64,000 nt of DNA from Caballeronia glebae (GTDB lineage Bacteria > Pseudomonadota > Gammaproteobacteria > Burkholderiales > Burkholderiaceae): assembly GCF_001545035.1 (NCBI RefSeq), contig NZ_FCOJ02000015.1, forward strand, positions 62,001-126,000, in the 5' to 3' direction. Shown here one piece after another: positions 1-8,153 of the stretch. The position numbers were made by a program, and so were the translations under genes. How positions within the stretch are numbered: the stretch's first letter is position 1; every line of letters begins with the position of its first letter. Under the pieces are notes generated by a model, which made no database searches, was not told the DNA's origin, and was given only the letters and a program-made list of their open reading frames with translations.

Positions 1-417
1 AAAGCCGGTACATCGGCACAGATTGCCCGACAGTTCGAGCCGGATGCGCGCTTCGTCGGCATCGGGAAAGCGGCGCACGATATCGCGCGCGGTGATCAGC
101 ATGCCGGGCGTGCAGTATCCGCATTGCAGGCCGTGATGAATCGAGAACGAACGACGCAGACGCTTCATCAGTTCGTCGTCGTCGAAGCCTTCTATGGTGC
201 GTACTTTCTGTTGATCGCATGCGACCGCGAACGTGATGCACGAGCGCACCGGCTCGCCCTCGACGAGCACGGTGCATGCTCCGCACACGCCGTGCTCGCA
301 GCCGAGATGCGTGCCGGTCAGATTGTGCGTGTCGCGAAGAAAGTCGCCGAGATGCACGCGCGATTCGATATCGCCGCGCACGGCACGGTCGTTGATAGTG
401 AGTTCGATGACGGACAT
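1..417 (-). CDS. (2Fe-2S)-binding subunit of a xanthine dehydrogenase-family molybdenum hydroxylase (partial)
   Basis: Electron-transfer subunit of a CoxS/XdhC-type heterotrimer that passes electrons from the molybdenum site to FAD. The 139 residues visible start at an ATG (415-417) and contain the plant-type ferredoxin cluster CEHGVCGAC followed by the second, all-alpha cluster domain with QCGYC and NLCRCTG, so both 2Fe-2S sites are present. The family is usually about 150-165 residues, so only the last few residues are lost beyond base 1. It is the last visible gene of a seven-gene operon, 10 bp after the FAD subunit. The assignment to the family is secure; the substrate is unknown. Confidence 0.93.
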   Translation of the reverse strand, partial: MSVIELTINDRAVRGDIESRVHLGDFLRDTHNLTGTHLGCEHGVCGACTVLVEGEPVRSCITFAVACDQQKVRTIEGFDDDELMKRLRRSFSIHHGLQCGYCTPGMLITARDIVRRFPDADEARIRLELSGNLCRCTGF

Positions 418-427
418 GGCAGTCTCT

Positions 428-1264
428 TTAAACTTCATTCGCGTTCGACACGCCGAACGCTTGCGCGAGACAACGTTCGAGCGCTGCCGTATGAATCTGC
501 CGGTCGATGCCGTCCGCGTTGGGCATCGCGCTCGTCACGGCTTGCGCGAGCGCATCGTCGGTGGCGGCAGACAGGCCGCGCTGCGCGATTTGCCGCGCTA
601 GATCGTCGAGTGCGGCCGGCGGGCCATCGAGTGCGCCGAGCACGAGACGTGCGAGCCCGGTGCGCGCGTCGAATGCGGCCGATGCGCTCGCGTGTGCAAA
701 TTCGCCGGTCTTGCGGCACAGCTTGTAATAGCCCCAACGAAGCGTCGGGCCGAGCTTCGGTAGCAGCACGGCGGTGATGATCTCGCCGTCTTCGAGCAGC
801 GTCGTGAATGCGCCGAGCATGAATTCGCTCGCGCGTACTTGCCGCGTGCCGGCCGCTTTCGATAGCTCCAGACGCGCATCGAGCGTGGACAATGCAAGCG
901 GCCAGTCGGCGGCGGGATCGGCATGAGCGAGACTGCCGCCGATGGTCCCGCGATTGCGAATCGCACGATACGCGATGCCGCCCGCCACATGCTGCAGGTA
1001 CGGATGACGCAGCAGCGCGTGCTTGCCGTCCTCGATCTCCGCATGCGTGACCGCCGCGCCGACACGCACGTACTCGTCCGCATCGGAGACGTGGCGCAGG
1101 TCCGCGATGCGCGATACATCCACGACCCGGCCCGGCCGGGCAAGACGCAGATTGAGCATCGGTCCCATCGACTGACTGCCGGATATGGGCTTCGCGTTAC
1201 TCAATTCCCTGAGCGCGTCAGACAGCGACGTCGCCCTCACATACTCGAACGCAGCGGCTTTCAT
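428..1264 (-). CDS. FAD-binding subunit of xanthine dehydrogenase-family molybdenum hydroxylase (CoxM-like)
   Basis: 278-residue medium subunit of the CoxLMS-type enzyme; it binds FAD and hands electrons to the external acceptor. N-terminal FAD_binding_5 features are visible (AxxYxRATSL opening, GSQSMGPMLNLRLARP loop, then IRNRGTIGGSLAHADPAAD, the typical flavin-binding segment) and a C-terminal CO_deh_flav_C-like domain. Length fits the family (270-300). The start overlaps the stop of the large subunit by 4 bp, indicating translational coupling. Acts with the flanking large and small subunits. Confidence 0.93.
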   Translation of the reverse strand: MKAAAFEYVRATSLSDALRELSNAKPISGSQSMGPMLNLRLARPGRVVDVSRIADLRHVSDADEYVRVGAAVTHAEIEDGKHALLRHPYLQHVAGGIAYRAIRNRGTIGGSLAHADPAADWPLALSTLDARLELSKAAGTRQVRASEFMLGAFTTLLEDGEIITAVLLPKLGPTLRWGYYKLCRKTGEFAHASASAAFDARTGLARLVLGALDGPPAALDDLARQIAQRGLSAATDDALAQAVTSAMPNADGIDRQIHTAALERCLAQAFGVSNANEV

Positions 1265-3666
1265 CCCGCCACCTCCTGAGTCAGTTCTTCGTTACTCGTC
1301 GCTTTGCGAGCCTTCGCGGTTTCAATCGCGGCAAGCAGACGGCGCGGCGTCAAGGGCGTTTCCGACACTAGCGCGCCGATAGGCGTGAGCGCGTCGTTCA
1401 CTGCGTTGAAGAGCGCGGCCGGCGGCGCGATGGCCCCGCCTTCGCCCACGCCTTTTGCACCGAACTCCGTATAAGGCGACGGCGTTTCCATATGGATGAT
1501 CTTCAAAGATGGCAACTCGGTCGGCCCCGGCAAGATGTAGTCGGCGAGCGTCGACGTGAGCGGTTGCGCGTTGTCGTCGTAGAGCGTTTCCTCGTAGAAC
1601 GCGGTGCCGATGCCCTGCGCCGTGCCACCGATCGTCTGCCCTTCGACGACCATCGGATTGATCATGCGTCCGCAATCCTCGACGATCACGTAGTCGAGAA
1701 TCTCGACATCGCCCGTCTTCGGATCGACCGCGACTGCCGCCGCGTGCGTCGCATAGCTGAAAGCGCCCGTGTCGACCTTCGGCTTGAAACCCTGCGTCGC
1801 TTCGAGGCCGGCGAGATTCACGCCGGCGGGCAAGCGCTCGGGACGCAAATACCATGCGGCCGCGATATCGTGAATCGGCACGCGACCCTTTGCGCCGATC
1901 ACTTCGCCCTTCTCGAAGCGCACGGCATCGAGTTCTTCGCCGAGCAAATGCGCGCCGATGAAAAGCAGACGCGGCAAGAGCTCGCGGCACGTGGCAGCCA
2001 CCGCGCCGCCCGCCATCACGATGCTGCGCGACGCATACGTGCCCGTCGAATAGGGCGTGAGCGCCGTATCGCCATGCACGACCTTGATCTTTTGCAGCGG
2101 CACGCCAAGCACTTCGTTCGCGATCTGCGCAAGCGTCGTCTCCATGCCCTGTCCGTGCGAATGAATGCCCGCGCGCACTTCGAGCCCGCCATCGGCGGTG
2201 ATGCGCACGGTCGCGAGATCGTAGCCCGGCACCACGGGCAAGCCCCATGATGCAAACACCCCCGTGCCGTGCGCCGATTGCTCGGTGAAGGTCGCGAAGC
2301 CGACGCCAACGAGACGTCCGTCCTTCTCGCCCGCTTTCTGCCGCGCGCGCCACTTCGTCACATCGAGTTGCGCCACCGCGCGTCGCAGGCTTTCCTGAAA
2401 GTCGCCGCTGTCGTAGTGCTTCTTCACGACGTTCGTATAAGGCATGTCCGCGCCGCGCACGAGATTGTCATGACGCACTTCCCACGCTTCGCGTCCGACC
2501 GCGCGCGCTATCGCATCCATCGTCAGTTCGATCGCGAAGCAAACGCCCGTGCGCGCCACGCCGCGATAAGGCAGAAAGCCCGGCTTGTTGGTCGCGGCGC
2601 ATTGCGTGCGGCAGCGATAACCGCTGAAATCGTAGGGCCCGGGAAGATTGCCGAGCGCCTGCCCCGTTTCGAGGCCGATCGTGAAAGGCCATGCGGAATA
2701 CGCGCCGCCGTCGATCAAAAGCTCCGCATCGAGCGCGAGCAGACGGCCGGTTTTATCGGCATAAGCGGTCAGTTGGTAATGATGTTGACGCGAGTTCGCA
2801 CCCGCGATCAGATGTTCGCGCCTATCCTCGATGAAGCGAAACGGCGTCTTGTACGTCAGCGCGAGCCATGCGATGCATAGCTCTTCCTGCTGCAATACGC
2901 ACTTGTAGCCGAACGCTCCGCCCACGTCGGGCGAGATCACGCGGACTTGCGCATGATCGACGCCCAGACATTGCGACAGCACAGTGCGAATCATGTGCGG
3001 TACTTGCGTCGACGTGATGACGACGAGTTGTGAATGCGTGTGGTCCCAATACGCGAGCACGGCCTTGCCTTCCATCGGCACCATGCATTGACGTGCGAGA
3101 TCGACCTTCTGCTTCACGACGACGGGCGCGTCCTTCGAGCGCTCGTCGAAGTTGACGTCGGCCTTGAGGTCGAGAAAAAGATTGTCGGTCCAGTGATCGT
3201 GTACGCGCACGTCGGTGCGCTCGCGAGCGGTAAAAGCATTCGCGAACGCCGGCAACTCGTCTAGATCGAGTTCGATTTCTTCAGCGATATCTTCAGCTAG
3301 TGCGCGCGTTTTCGCGAAGCACATGGCAACCGGCTCGCCGACGAAACGCACCTTGCCCGATGCGAGCGGCGGATGCGACGAAGATTTATAACTGGGCAGG
3401 CTCGAATCGGCGACGATATCGGTGGCGCTTTGCATATCGTCGCGCACGACGACCTGTGCCCCATGACTCGCCGGCTTGCCGATGCGCGCGATACGCGCAT
3501 GCGCGACGGGACTGCGCAAGAACGCCACTTCCTGCAAATCGGGAAACGTATAGTCGGCGACGAACTTGCCCTTGCCGTGCAGATGCCGCTCGTCTTCGCG
3601 ACGCCGCACGCGCACGCCGACGCCACCGCTTTCGGCTGGCGCTTCCATGTGTTCGATATCACTCAT
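1261..3666 (-). CDS. Molybdopterin-binding large subunit of xanthine dehydrogenase-family hydroxylase (CoxL-like)
   Basis: 801 residues, the catalytic molybdenum subunit. N-terminal aldehyde oxidase/xanthine dehydrogenase a/b hammerhead domain (about residues 20-135) is followed by the large Mo-cofactor-binding domain with GGAFGYK and, near the C-terminus, GVGEGG, whose glutamate matches the catalytic base of the family. Length is normal. The purine-specific Arg/Glu pattern of true xanthine dehydrogenases cannot be judged by eye, so the substrate could be a heteroaromatic ring, an aldehyde or a purine. A GGGAGAG ribosome-binding sequence precedes the ATG. It lies 20 bp after the Rieske beta subunit, which suggests that ring hydroxylation at the Mo site and dioxygenation act on the same compound. 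Confidence 0.92.
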   Translation of the reverse strand: MSDIEHMEAPAESGGVGVRVRRREDERHLHGKGKFVADYTFPDLQEVAFLRSPVAHARIARIGKPASHGAQVVVRDDMQSATDIVADSSLPSYKSSSHPPLASGKVRFVGEPVAMCFAKTRALAEDIAEEIELDLDELPAFANAFTARERTDVRVHDHWTDNLFLDLKADVNFDERSKDAPVVVKQKVDLARQCMVPMEGKAVLAYWDHTHSQLVVITSTQVPHMIRTVLSQCLGVDHAQVRVISPDVGGAFGYKCVLQQEELCIAWLALTYKTPFRFIEDRREHLIAGANSRQHHYQLTAYADKTGRLLALDAELLIDGGAYSAWPFTIGLETGQALGNLPGPYDFSGYRCRTQCAATNKPGFLPYRGVARTGVCFAIELTMDAIARAVGREAWEVRHDNLVRGADMPYTNVVKKHYDSGDFQESLRRAVAQLDVTKWRARQKAGEKDGRLVGVGFATFTEQSAHGTGVFASWGLPVVPGYDLATVRITADGGLEVRAGIHSHGQGMETTLAQIANEVLGVPLQKIKVVHGDTALTPYSTGTYASRSIVMAGGAVAATCRELLPRLLFIGAHLLGEELDAVRFEKGEVIGAKGRVPIHDIAAAWYLRPERLPAGVNLAGLEATQGFKPKVDTGAFSYATHAAAVAVDPKTGDVEILDYVIVEDCGRMINPMVVEGQTIGGTAQGIGTAFYEETLYDDNAQPLTSTLADYILPGPTELPSLKIIHMETPSPYTEFGAKGVGEGGAIAPPAALFNAVNDALTPIGALVSETPLTPRRLLAAIETAKARKATSNEELTQEVAG

Positions 3667-3686
3667 GCGCTCTCTCCCAACGATGT

Positions 3687-4196
3687 TCAGACAGGGTAAG
3701 CAAGATCGTTCGCGATCATCGCGGTGTCGTAGACCGCCTGTCTTTCCTTCAGCAGAAGAACGTTACCATTGCGCGCGAAGCGGTCAAAAAGCCTGCCCGC
3801 CTGATGCATCGTCGTCGCGCCTTCCACGAGCGTTTGCAGCAGCATGTAGTTGCTCTGCGCGACGATTTCCTCGTCGGTCGCGTTCAGAATGCGCACATTG
3901 GAAACGAAGTGCAGCATCTGGCGCGGCGCGAACATCTGCGTGCGTGCGATAGCCACGGCCCGGTCGCGCAGCATGTCGCGCCCTTCCGCATACACGAGCC
4001 CGACCGGAAAGCCGTTCGCGACGTTCTCGTATTCGGTCACGCGATAAAGACAGTTCTCGGTGAAGAATTCCGGCCAGCGCTCGATGTCGCCGCCATCCAG
4101 CGCCGCACAATACTCGGCATGAAAGTCCTCGACCGCGGCGCGCGCGATGAGCGCCTTGTCGTGCGCGATGTTATGTTTTTCGAATCCTGGCAACAT
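3687..4196 (-). CDS. Aromatic-ring-hydroxylating dioxygenase beta (small) subunit
   Basis: 169 residues, the length and fold of Ring_hydroxyl_B proteins (SnoaL/NTF2-like cone). Typical opening (HAEYCAALDGGDIERWPEFF) and mid-protein signatures (Y.V...N......G..YAEGRDMLRDR, LHFVSN.R) are present. Beta subunits have a structural role in the alpha3beta3 hexamer. The ATG immediately follows the alpha-subunit stop codon, so the two are translationally coupled. Best matched from memory to salicylate 5-hydroxylase (NagH) and anthranilate dioxygenase (AndAd) small subunits. Confidence 0.92.
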   Translation of the reverse strand: MLPGFEKHNIAHDKALIARAAVEDFHAEYCAALDGGDIERWPEFFTENCLYRVTEYENVANGFPVGLVYAEGRDMLRDRAVAIARTQMFAPRQMLHFVSNVRILNATDEEIVAQSNYMLLQTLVEGATTMHQAGRLFDRFARNGNVLLLKERQAVYDTAMIANDLAYPV

Positions 4197-5489
4197 CTAG
4201 AACTCCATCACTTCACGATAATGTTTGTACATGGCGCGAATGGCAGCCTCGGAGATCAGGTTGTCAGCCGTGCCGATCTTGTCGCCGTCCAGCTTGATAA
4301 TGCTGCGGTCGCTCACCGAGCGGCGCACGCCCTCCTGGACGAACTTCATCGCTTCGTTATCTTCGAGTCCGAGAAAGCCCGATGGTCCCATCAGATTGCC
4401 CTGACGCAAACGGTGACGCACCATGTCCTCCGTGTCGTCTTCGTAGCCGAACATGGTCCATAGCATGATCATGCTGTGCGGTCCATTCGGCACGATATGA
4501 CGAACGCCGAGCGTATTCATCTCGCGCTGCACGATAAGATTGGGCCAGATGGTCTGCATCGTCACCGACCATTCGGAGTCGAACTCCTTGACGAAGTCGA
4601 GAAGGCGTTCGTCGCTCAACGTCATGCCGTCGTGGAAGGAACGCATCTCCTTCTTCTTGTCTTCGTCGATGGTGGCATAAAGCGAGTCGCTTTTCGCCGA
4701 AGCCATCGTGCCGTGGATGCCGTACTTGCTATCCGCGACCATCGCCGAGCGATTGCCCGCCACAAGCAGGCCGAACACGACGAGGAACGAATGCAGCAGC
4801 GTCGCGTGATACGGGTCCTTCAGATTCTCGTGATACATCTTCCAGTTGCACGGCAGTTCGTTCTTGTAGAAGCCCAGCACGCGCAGGCGCTTGCCGTTGA
4901 ACACGGCGTCGAAGTCCTTGAGAATCTCGGGCGTGAGATAGTCTTCGAGCGATTCCATGTCGTGCGCAAAGGATGCGAACACGACGCCGTTGCGCGTCGC
5001 GACCGCGAGCTTGCGCAGGCCGTGTGCTTCGTTGCGGAAGTCCTTCGGCATGCCGCCCAGCTTGTTCACACCACGCCGGAACGGCACGCCTTGTAGATTG
5101 CCCTTCAGGTCATACGACCATTGGTGATACGGGCACACGAACTCCTTGTTATTGCCGCGGCTGTGGCGACAAAATTCCGCGCCGCGATGCGCGCAGCGAT
5201 TCTCGAACACGTTGATCGAGCCATCTTCCGCGCGCGAGACGACGACCGGCGTCGGTCCCACATAAGAGCGCTTGTAATCGCCGGCATTCGGCACTTCCGC
5301 TTCGAGCGCGACGAAGTTCCAGGTGCGGCCATGAAAGATGCGTTCGACTTCGCGCGTATAAACGGCTTCGCTCGTGTACACCCAGTCCGGAATGCATTGC
5401 AGTCCTTCTTCGGGCCACGCGAGCCCTTCGATAGGCGGGTTTTTCGATAAAGGCGTATGAATGCCGATGATGGTTTCAGTCGAGTACAC
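4197..5489 (-). CDS. Aromatic-ring-hydroxylating dioxygenase alpha (large) subunit, NagG/AndAc-like
   Basis: 430-residue oxygenase subunit. Rieske cluster ligands are C99, H101, C119 and H122; the mononuclear iron site is in NLKDPYHATLLH with the bridging Asp225 and ligands His228 and His233. From memory the protein resembles salicylate 5-hydroxylase NagG and anthranilate 1,2-dioxygenase AndAc more than the naphthalene or biphenyl enzymes (for instance WPEEGL near the start and CPYHQWSYDLKGNLQGVPF after the Rieske site). The reaction is therefore probably mono- or dioxygenation of an aromatic carboxylate or amino-carboxylate, but the substrate is not proven. Start overlaps the reductase stop by 14 bp. 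Confidence 0.93.
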   Translation of the reverse strand: MYSTETIIGIHTPLSKNPPIEGLAWPEEGLQCIPDWVYTSEAVYTREVERIFHGRTWNFVALEAEVPNAGDYKRSYVGPTPVVVSRAEDGSINVFENRCAHRGAEFCRHSRGNNKEFVCPYHQWSYDLKGNLQGVPFRRGVNKLGGMPKDFRNEAHGLRKLAVATRNGVVFASFAHDMESLEDYLTPEILKDFDAVFNGKRLRVLGFYKNELPCNWKMYHENLKDPYHATLLHSFLVVFGLLVAGNRSAMVADSKYGIHGTMASAKSDSLYATIDEDKKKEMRSFHDGMTLSDERLLDFVKEFDSEWSVTMQTIWPNLIVQREMNTLGVRHIVPNGPHSMIMLWTMFGYEDDTEDMVRHRLRQGNLMGPSGFLGLEDNEAMKFVQEGVRRSVSDRSIIKLDGDKIGTADNLISEAAIRAMYKHYREVMEF

Positions 5490-6720
5490 CTTGAACTCCC
5501 GAGTGTGTTGAGCGAACCAGCTTGTCGAGCTGGCGCAGCTTGATCGTGGGGTCGGCGAGCATGGCGGCGTCGACCGGCACGGCTTCTTCGACGAGCCGTC
5601 TCAAGGCGCGCAGTTCGCCGCCTTGATTGATCGCGAGCACATGGACGATGACGCCCTCGCGCAGTCCCATGAGCACGGTCTTGCCGTCCACGCCCGCGCG
5701 TTCTATCCATTCATCGACCGCGCCATCGGGCATGCCGAGCATCTGGATATTCCAGTCGTATTGATCGGTCCAGAACCACGGCGTCGGCGCATACGCGATC
5801 GCATCGCCGACAATGTTGCGCGCCGCGACGATCGCCTGTTCCTGCGCGTTCTGCCACGATTCGAGACGCGTTGCGCGATCGTTGGCGCCATACGGGAAGT
5901 TCGCGCAATCGCCCGCCGCAAAGACATCGTGCGCGGATGTGCGGCAATGTCGATCGACGACGATGCCATTGTTCGTCGCGATACCCGCGGCCTTGGCGAC
6001 TTCGTCGTTCGGTTCCTGTCCGATAGCGATCACGCACAGGTCGAACTGCTCGGCACCGACCTGCACGCCAGTCGCGCGTTCCGTTGCTTGCAGATTCGTC
6101 GCGTCGAATACGAAGCGCATGCCATGTGTTTCGTGCTTCGTGCGCAGACGTTCCGCGAATATCGGCGGCAGCGCGCGGCTCAATAAGCGCGATGCCGTTT
6201 CGAACACGCTCACGTCGAGGCCGCGCGTTCTTGCGCTCGCCGCGAATTCCAATCCTAGAAAGCCGCCGCCGATCACCGCAACCGATTGCGCCGTTGCGAG
6301 CCGCGCACGCAGACGCATCGCATCGTCGAGCGTGCGCAGATAAAACGTATGCGGACCCTCGGGCGCGCCCGGCAACTGGCGCGCGCGGCCGCCGGTCGTC
6401 AGGAGACAATGGTCGTAGCGAAGTTCGTCGCCACGTTCGAGCGTCGCGACGTGCGATTGCGTATCGAGCCGCAGCACACGGTCGTTGAGCCATTCGATGC
6501 ACGCTTCGCCATATAGCTCGATGGAATGCACCCAGCCACGGAAGCAATCGTCGTCTTCCTTGGCTGTGAGCACATCCTTCGACAGCGGCGGCCTTTCATA
6601 CGGAGCATGGCGTTCATCGCCGACGAGCACGATGCGCCCTTCGTAACCATGCGTGCGCAGCGCTTCTGCCGCGCGCGCGCCAGCCTGTCCCGCGCCGATG
6701 ATCAATGTTGTCCGAGTCAT
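5476..6720 (-). CDS. FAD/NAD-dependent ferredoxin reductase of the Rieske dioxygenase system
   Basis: 414 residues. Feeds NAD(P)H electrons into the neighbouring ferredoxin. FAD-binding GAGQAG at residues 9-14, a second nucleotide-binding motif GGGFLGLEFA in the middle, and FAAGDCANF in the C-terminal half identify the BphA4/CamA-type pyridine nucleotide-disulfide reductase family. The reading frame stays open upstream of base 6720, but only the ATG at 6718-6720 gives the canonical MTRTTLIIGAG start; the upstream extension is arginine-rich and overlaps the ferredoxin gene. It lies 14 bp downstream of the ferredoxin gene and completes a three-component oxygenase. Confidence 0.92.
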   Translation of the reverse strand: MTRTTLIIGAGQAGARAAEALRTHGYEGRIVLVGDERHAPYERPPLSKDVLTAKEDDDCFRGWVHSIELYGEACIEWLNDRVLRLDTQSHVATLERGDELRYDHCLLTTGGRARQLPGAPEGPHTFYLRTLDDAMRLRARLATAQSVAVIGGGFLGLEFAASARTRGLDVSVFETASRLLSRALPPIFAERLRTKHETHGMRFVFDATNLQATERATGVQVGAEQFDLCVIAIGQEPNDEVAKAAGIATNNGIVVDRHCRTSAHDVFAAGDCANFPYGANDRATRLESWQNAQEQAIVAARNIVGDAIAYAPTPWFWTDQYDWNIQMLGMPDGAVDEWIERAGVDGKTVLMGLREGVIVHVLAINQGGELRALRRLVEEAVPVDAAMLADPTIKLRQLDKLVRSTHSGVQGVLD

Positions 6721-6734
6721 GATTTGCGCGCGTA

Positions 6735-7040
6735 TCAAAGATCGACGTAGATCTCGCCGCCTTCCACCTGCACGCCGTACACGCGAATCGGTTGCGTGAC
6801 CGGCGCGCACAGCGCGGCTCCCGTGCGGATATCGAAACGCCCCTGATGCAGCGGACATTCGATGCAGCCATCTTCCATATAGCCGTCGCTCAAGAGCGCG
6901 AACTGATGCGTGCAAACGTTGTGCGTGGCATGCACTTCTCCATCGAGCAGATAAAGCGCGATGCGCTCTTCACCGATGATCACGCCGAGCGGTTCGTCTT
7001 CCACGAGATCGGCGAGCTTCGCCGCGAGCTTGAGTGCCAT
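6735..7040 (-). CDS. Rieske-type [2Fe-2S] ferredoxin component
   Basis: 101-residue soluble Rieske ferredoxin that shuttles electrons from reductase to oxygenase. Cluster ligands C43, H45, C62 and H65 in CTHQF and CPLHQGRFD. Start is the ATG at 7038-7040, preceded by GGAG seven bases upstream; an in-frame TTG 15 bases earlier includes the Shine-Dalgarno sequence itself and is not a start. First gene of the operon, just downstream of a sigma70-like promoter. Confidence 0.93.
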   Translation of the reverse strand: MALKLAAKLADLVEDEPLGVIIGEERIALYLLDGEVHATHNVCTHQFALLSDGYMEDGCIECPLHQGRFDIRTGAALCAPVTQPIRVYGVQVEGGEIYVDL

Positions 7041-7056
7041 CTGTCGCTCCTTCAAA

Positions 7057-7066
7057 ACTGATCAGT
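7057..7066. promoter_or_regulatory. Possible operator: ACTGATCAGT palindrome with upstream CTGATCA copy
   Basis: A perfect 10-bp palindrome lies between the predicted transcription start and the ferredoxin ribosome-binding site. The heptamer CTGATCA recurs at 7119-7125, just upstream of the -35 box, and a related CTGATGA follows at 7070-7076. Repeats on both sides of a promoter are typical for a regulator-binding site, but no regulator gene sits next to this operon in the window. Confidence 0.35.
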
Positions 7067-7089
7067 ATGCTGATGAAGTTATTGACCGT

Positions 7090-7117
7090 ATCCTAGCAGG
7101 ACTTTTCGGCGAGTCAA
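7090..7117 (-). promoter_or_regulatory. Predicted sigma70-type promoter of the dioxygenase/Mo-hydroxylase operon
   Basis: Read on the minus strand, TTGACT (7117-7112) is followed after 16 bp by TAGGAT (7095-7090), a good match to -35 and -10 elements. It lies about 50 bp upstream of the ferredoxin start, and the seven downstream genes are all on the minus strand with gaps below 21 bp, so one transcript is likely. Confidence 0.5.
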
Positions 7118-7214
7118 CCTGATCAAAAATAATGGCTTTCCCCTAGAGAAACGGGGTGAAAGAGGTCCGGGCCTGTGTCGTGGCCGCAGCTATGCGATGA
7201 TTCGAGGCTCCGTC

Positions 7215-8132
7215 ATGTCATCGAACGTCATGCCTTCCACCGCCCTCACGCGCACGAGCCATCTGCCGCTTGCGAGCATTGGCTTCATCCTTGCTTCGAT
7301 GTTGTGCTTCGCGATCGTCGATACGCTCGCGAAAGCCGTTGCGCTGCACTATCCCGCCAACGAGCTCACGTTCTTCCGCATGTTATTCGGCCTGGTTCCA
7401 GCCGTTGCCGCGTGCGCTGTCGGCCGGCGTTCGCTGATCGATCGCCTGAAGCGTCTCGACTTCAAGGGACAGACCTGGCGCGCGCTCACGCTGCTCGGCG
7501 CGTCCGGCTTCTTCTTCGCGGGCTTGCCCTATATGCCGCTCGGCGAAGCGGTGGCGATTGCCTATTCGGAGACGCTGCTCGTCGTCGTGCTCGCGCCGTT
7601 CATCCTGAAGGAACGTCTCACCGCGCGCTCGGCCGTGGCCGCACTGATCGGCTTCGCCGGCGTGCTGCTCGTCGTGCGTCCGGGTGGTGGCGAGTCGAAC
7701 TGGCTCGGGCCGGTGTTGCTGCTGCTCAGCGCGTTGTGCGGCGCACTTTCGATCATCCAGATCAAACGCATCCGCGCAACCGACGACTCGCGCACCACAG
7801 TCCTCTTTTTCACGATCGTGGGAACGGTCGTCACTTCGGGCACGCTTGCGTTCAGCTGGAAGACGCCCGCGCTCGATGCGCTCGTCTTGATGGCGCTTCT
7901 CGGCGCATTGGCGACTGCCGGGCAAATCCTGATGACGGTCGCGTTTCGACGCGCCGACGCCGGCACGCTCGCGCCCTTCAACTACACGAGCATCGTGTGG
8001 GCGGCGTTGTTTGCCTATGTCGCGTGGGGCGAAGTCATTGCGCCGCTTTCGCTCGCGGGCATCGCGTTGATCGTGGGTAGCGCAATCGCCGTTGCGTGGC
8101 AACGCAAGCTGCCGGAAGGACCGATCGCCTGA
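7215..8132 (+). CDS. DMT-superfamily (EamA) transporter
   Basis: 305-residue inner-membrane protein with ten hydrophobic segments arranged as two EamA repeats (FILASMLCFAIVDTLAKA opening the first repeat, LLLLSALCGALSIIQIK the second). The family exports amino acids, metabolites or drugs. I place the start at 7215 because GAGG precedes it by seven bases; an ATG at 7197 lacks a ribosome-binding site. Only 21 bp separate it from the following PLP enzyme, so the two are probably co-transcribed and the transporter may handle the enzyme's substrate or product. The direction of transport is inferred only from the family. Confidence 0.88.
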   Translation: MSSNVMPSTALTRTSHLPLASIGFILASMLCFAIVDTLAKAVALHYPANELTFFRMLFGLVPAVAACAVGRRSLIDRLKRLDFKGQTWRALTLLGASGFFFAGLPYMPLGEAVAIAYSETLLVVVLAPFILKERLTARSAVAALIGFAGVLLVVRPGGGESNWLGPVLLLLSALCGALSIIQIKRIRATDDSRTTVLFFTIVGTVVTSGTLAFSWKTPALDALVLMALLGALATAGQILMTVAFRRADAGTLAPFNYTSIVWAALFAYVAWGEVIAPLSLAGIALIVGSAIAVAWQRKLPEGPIA

Positions 8133-8153
8133 TCATCGCTTGATAAGGGAATC

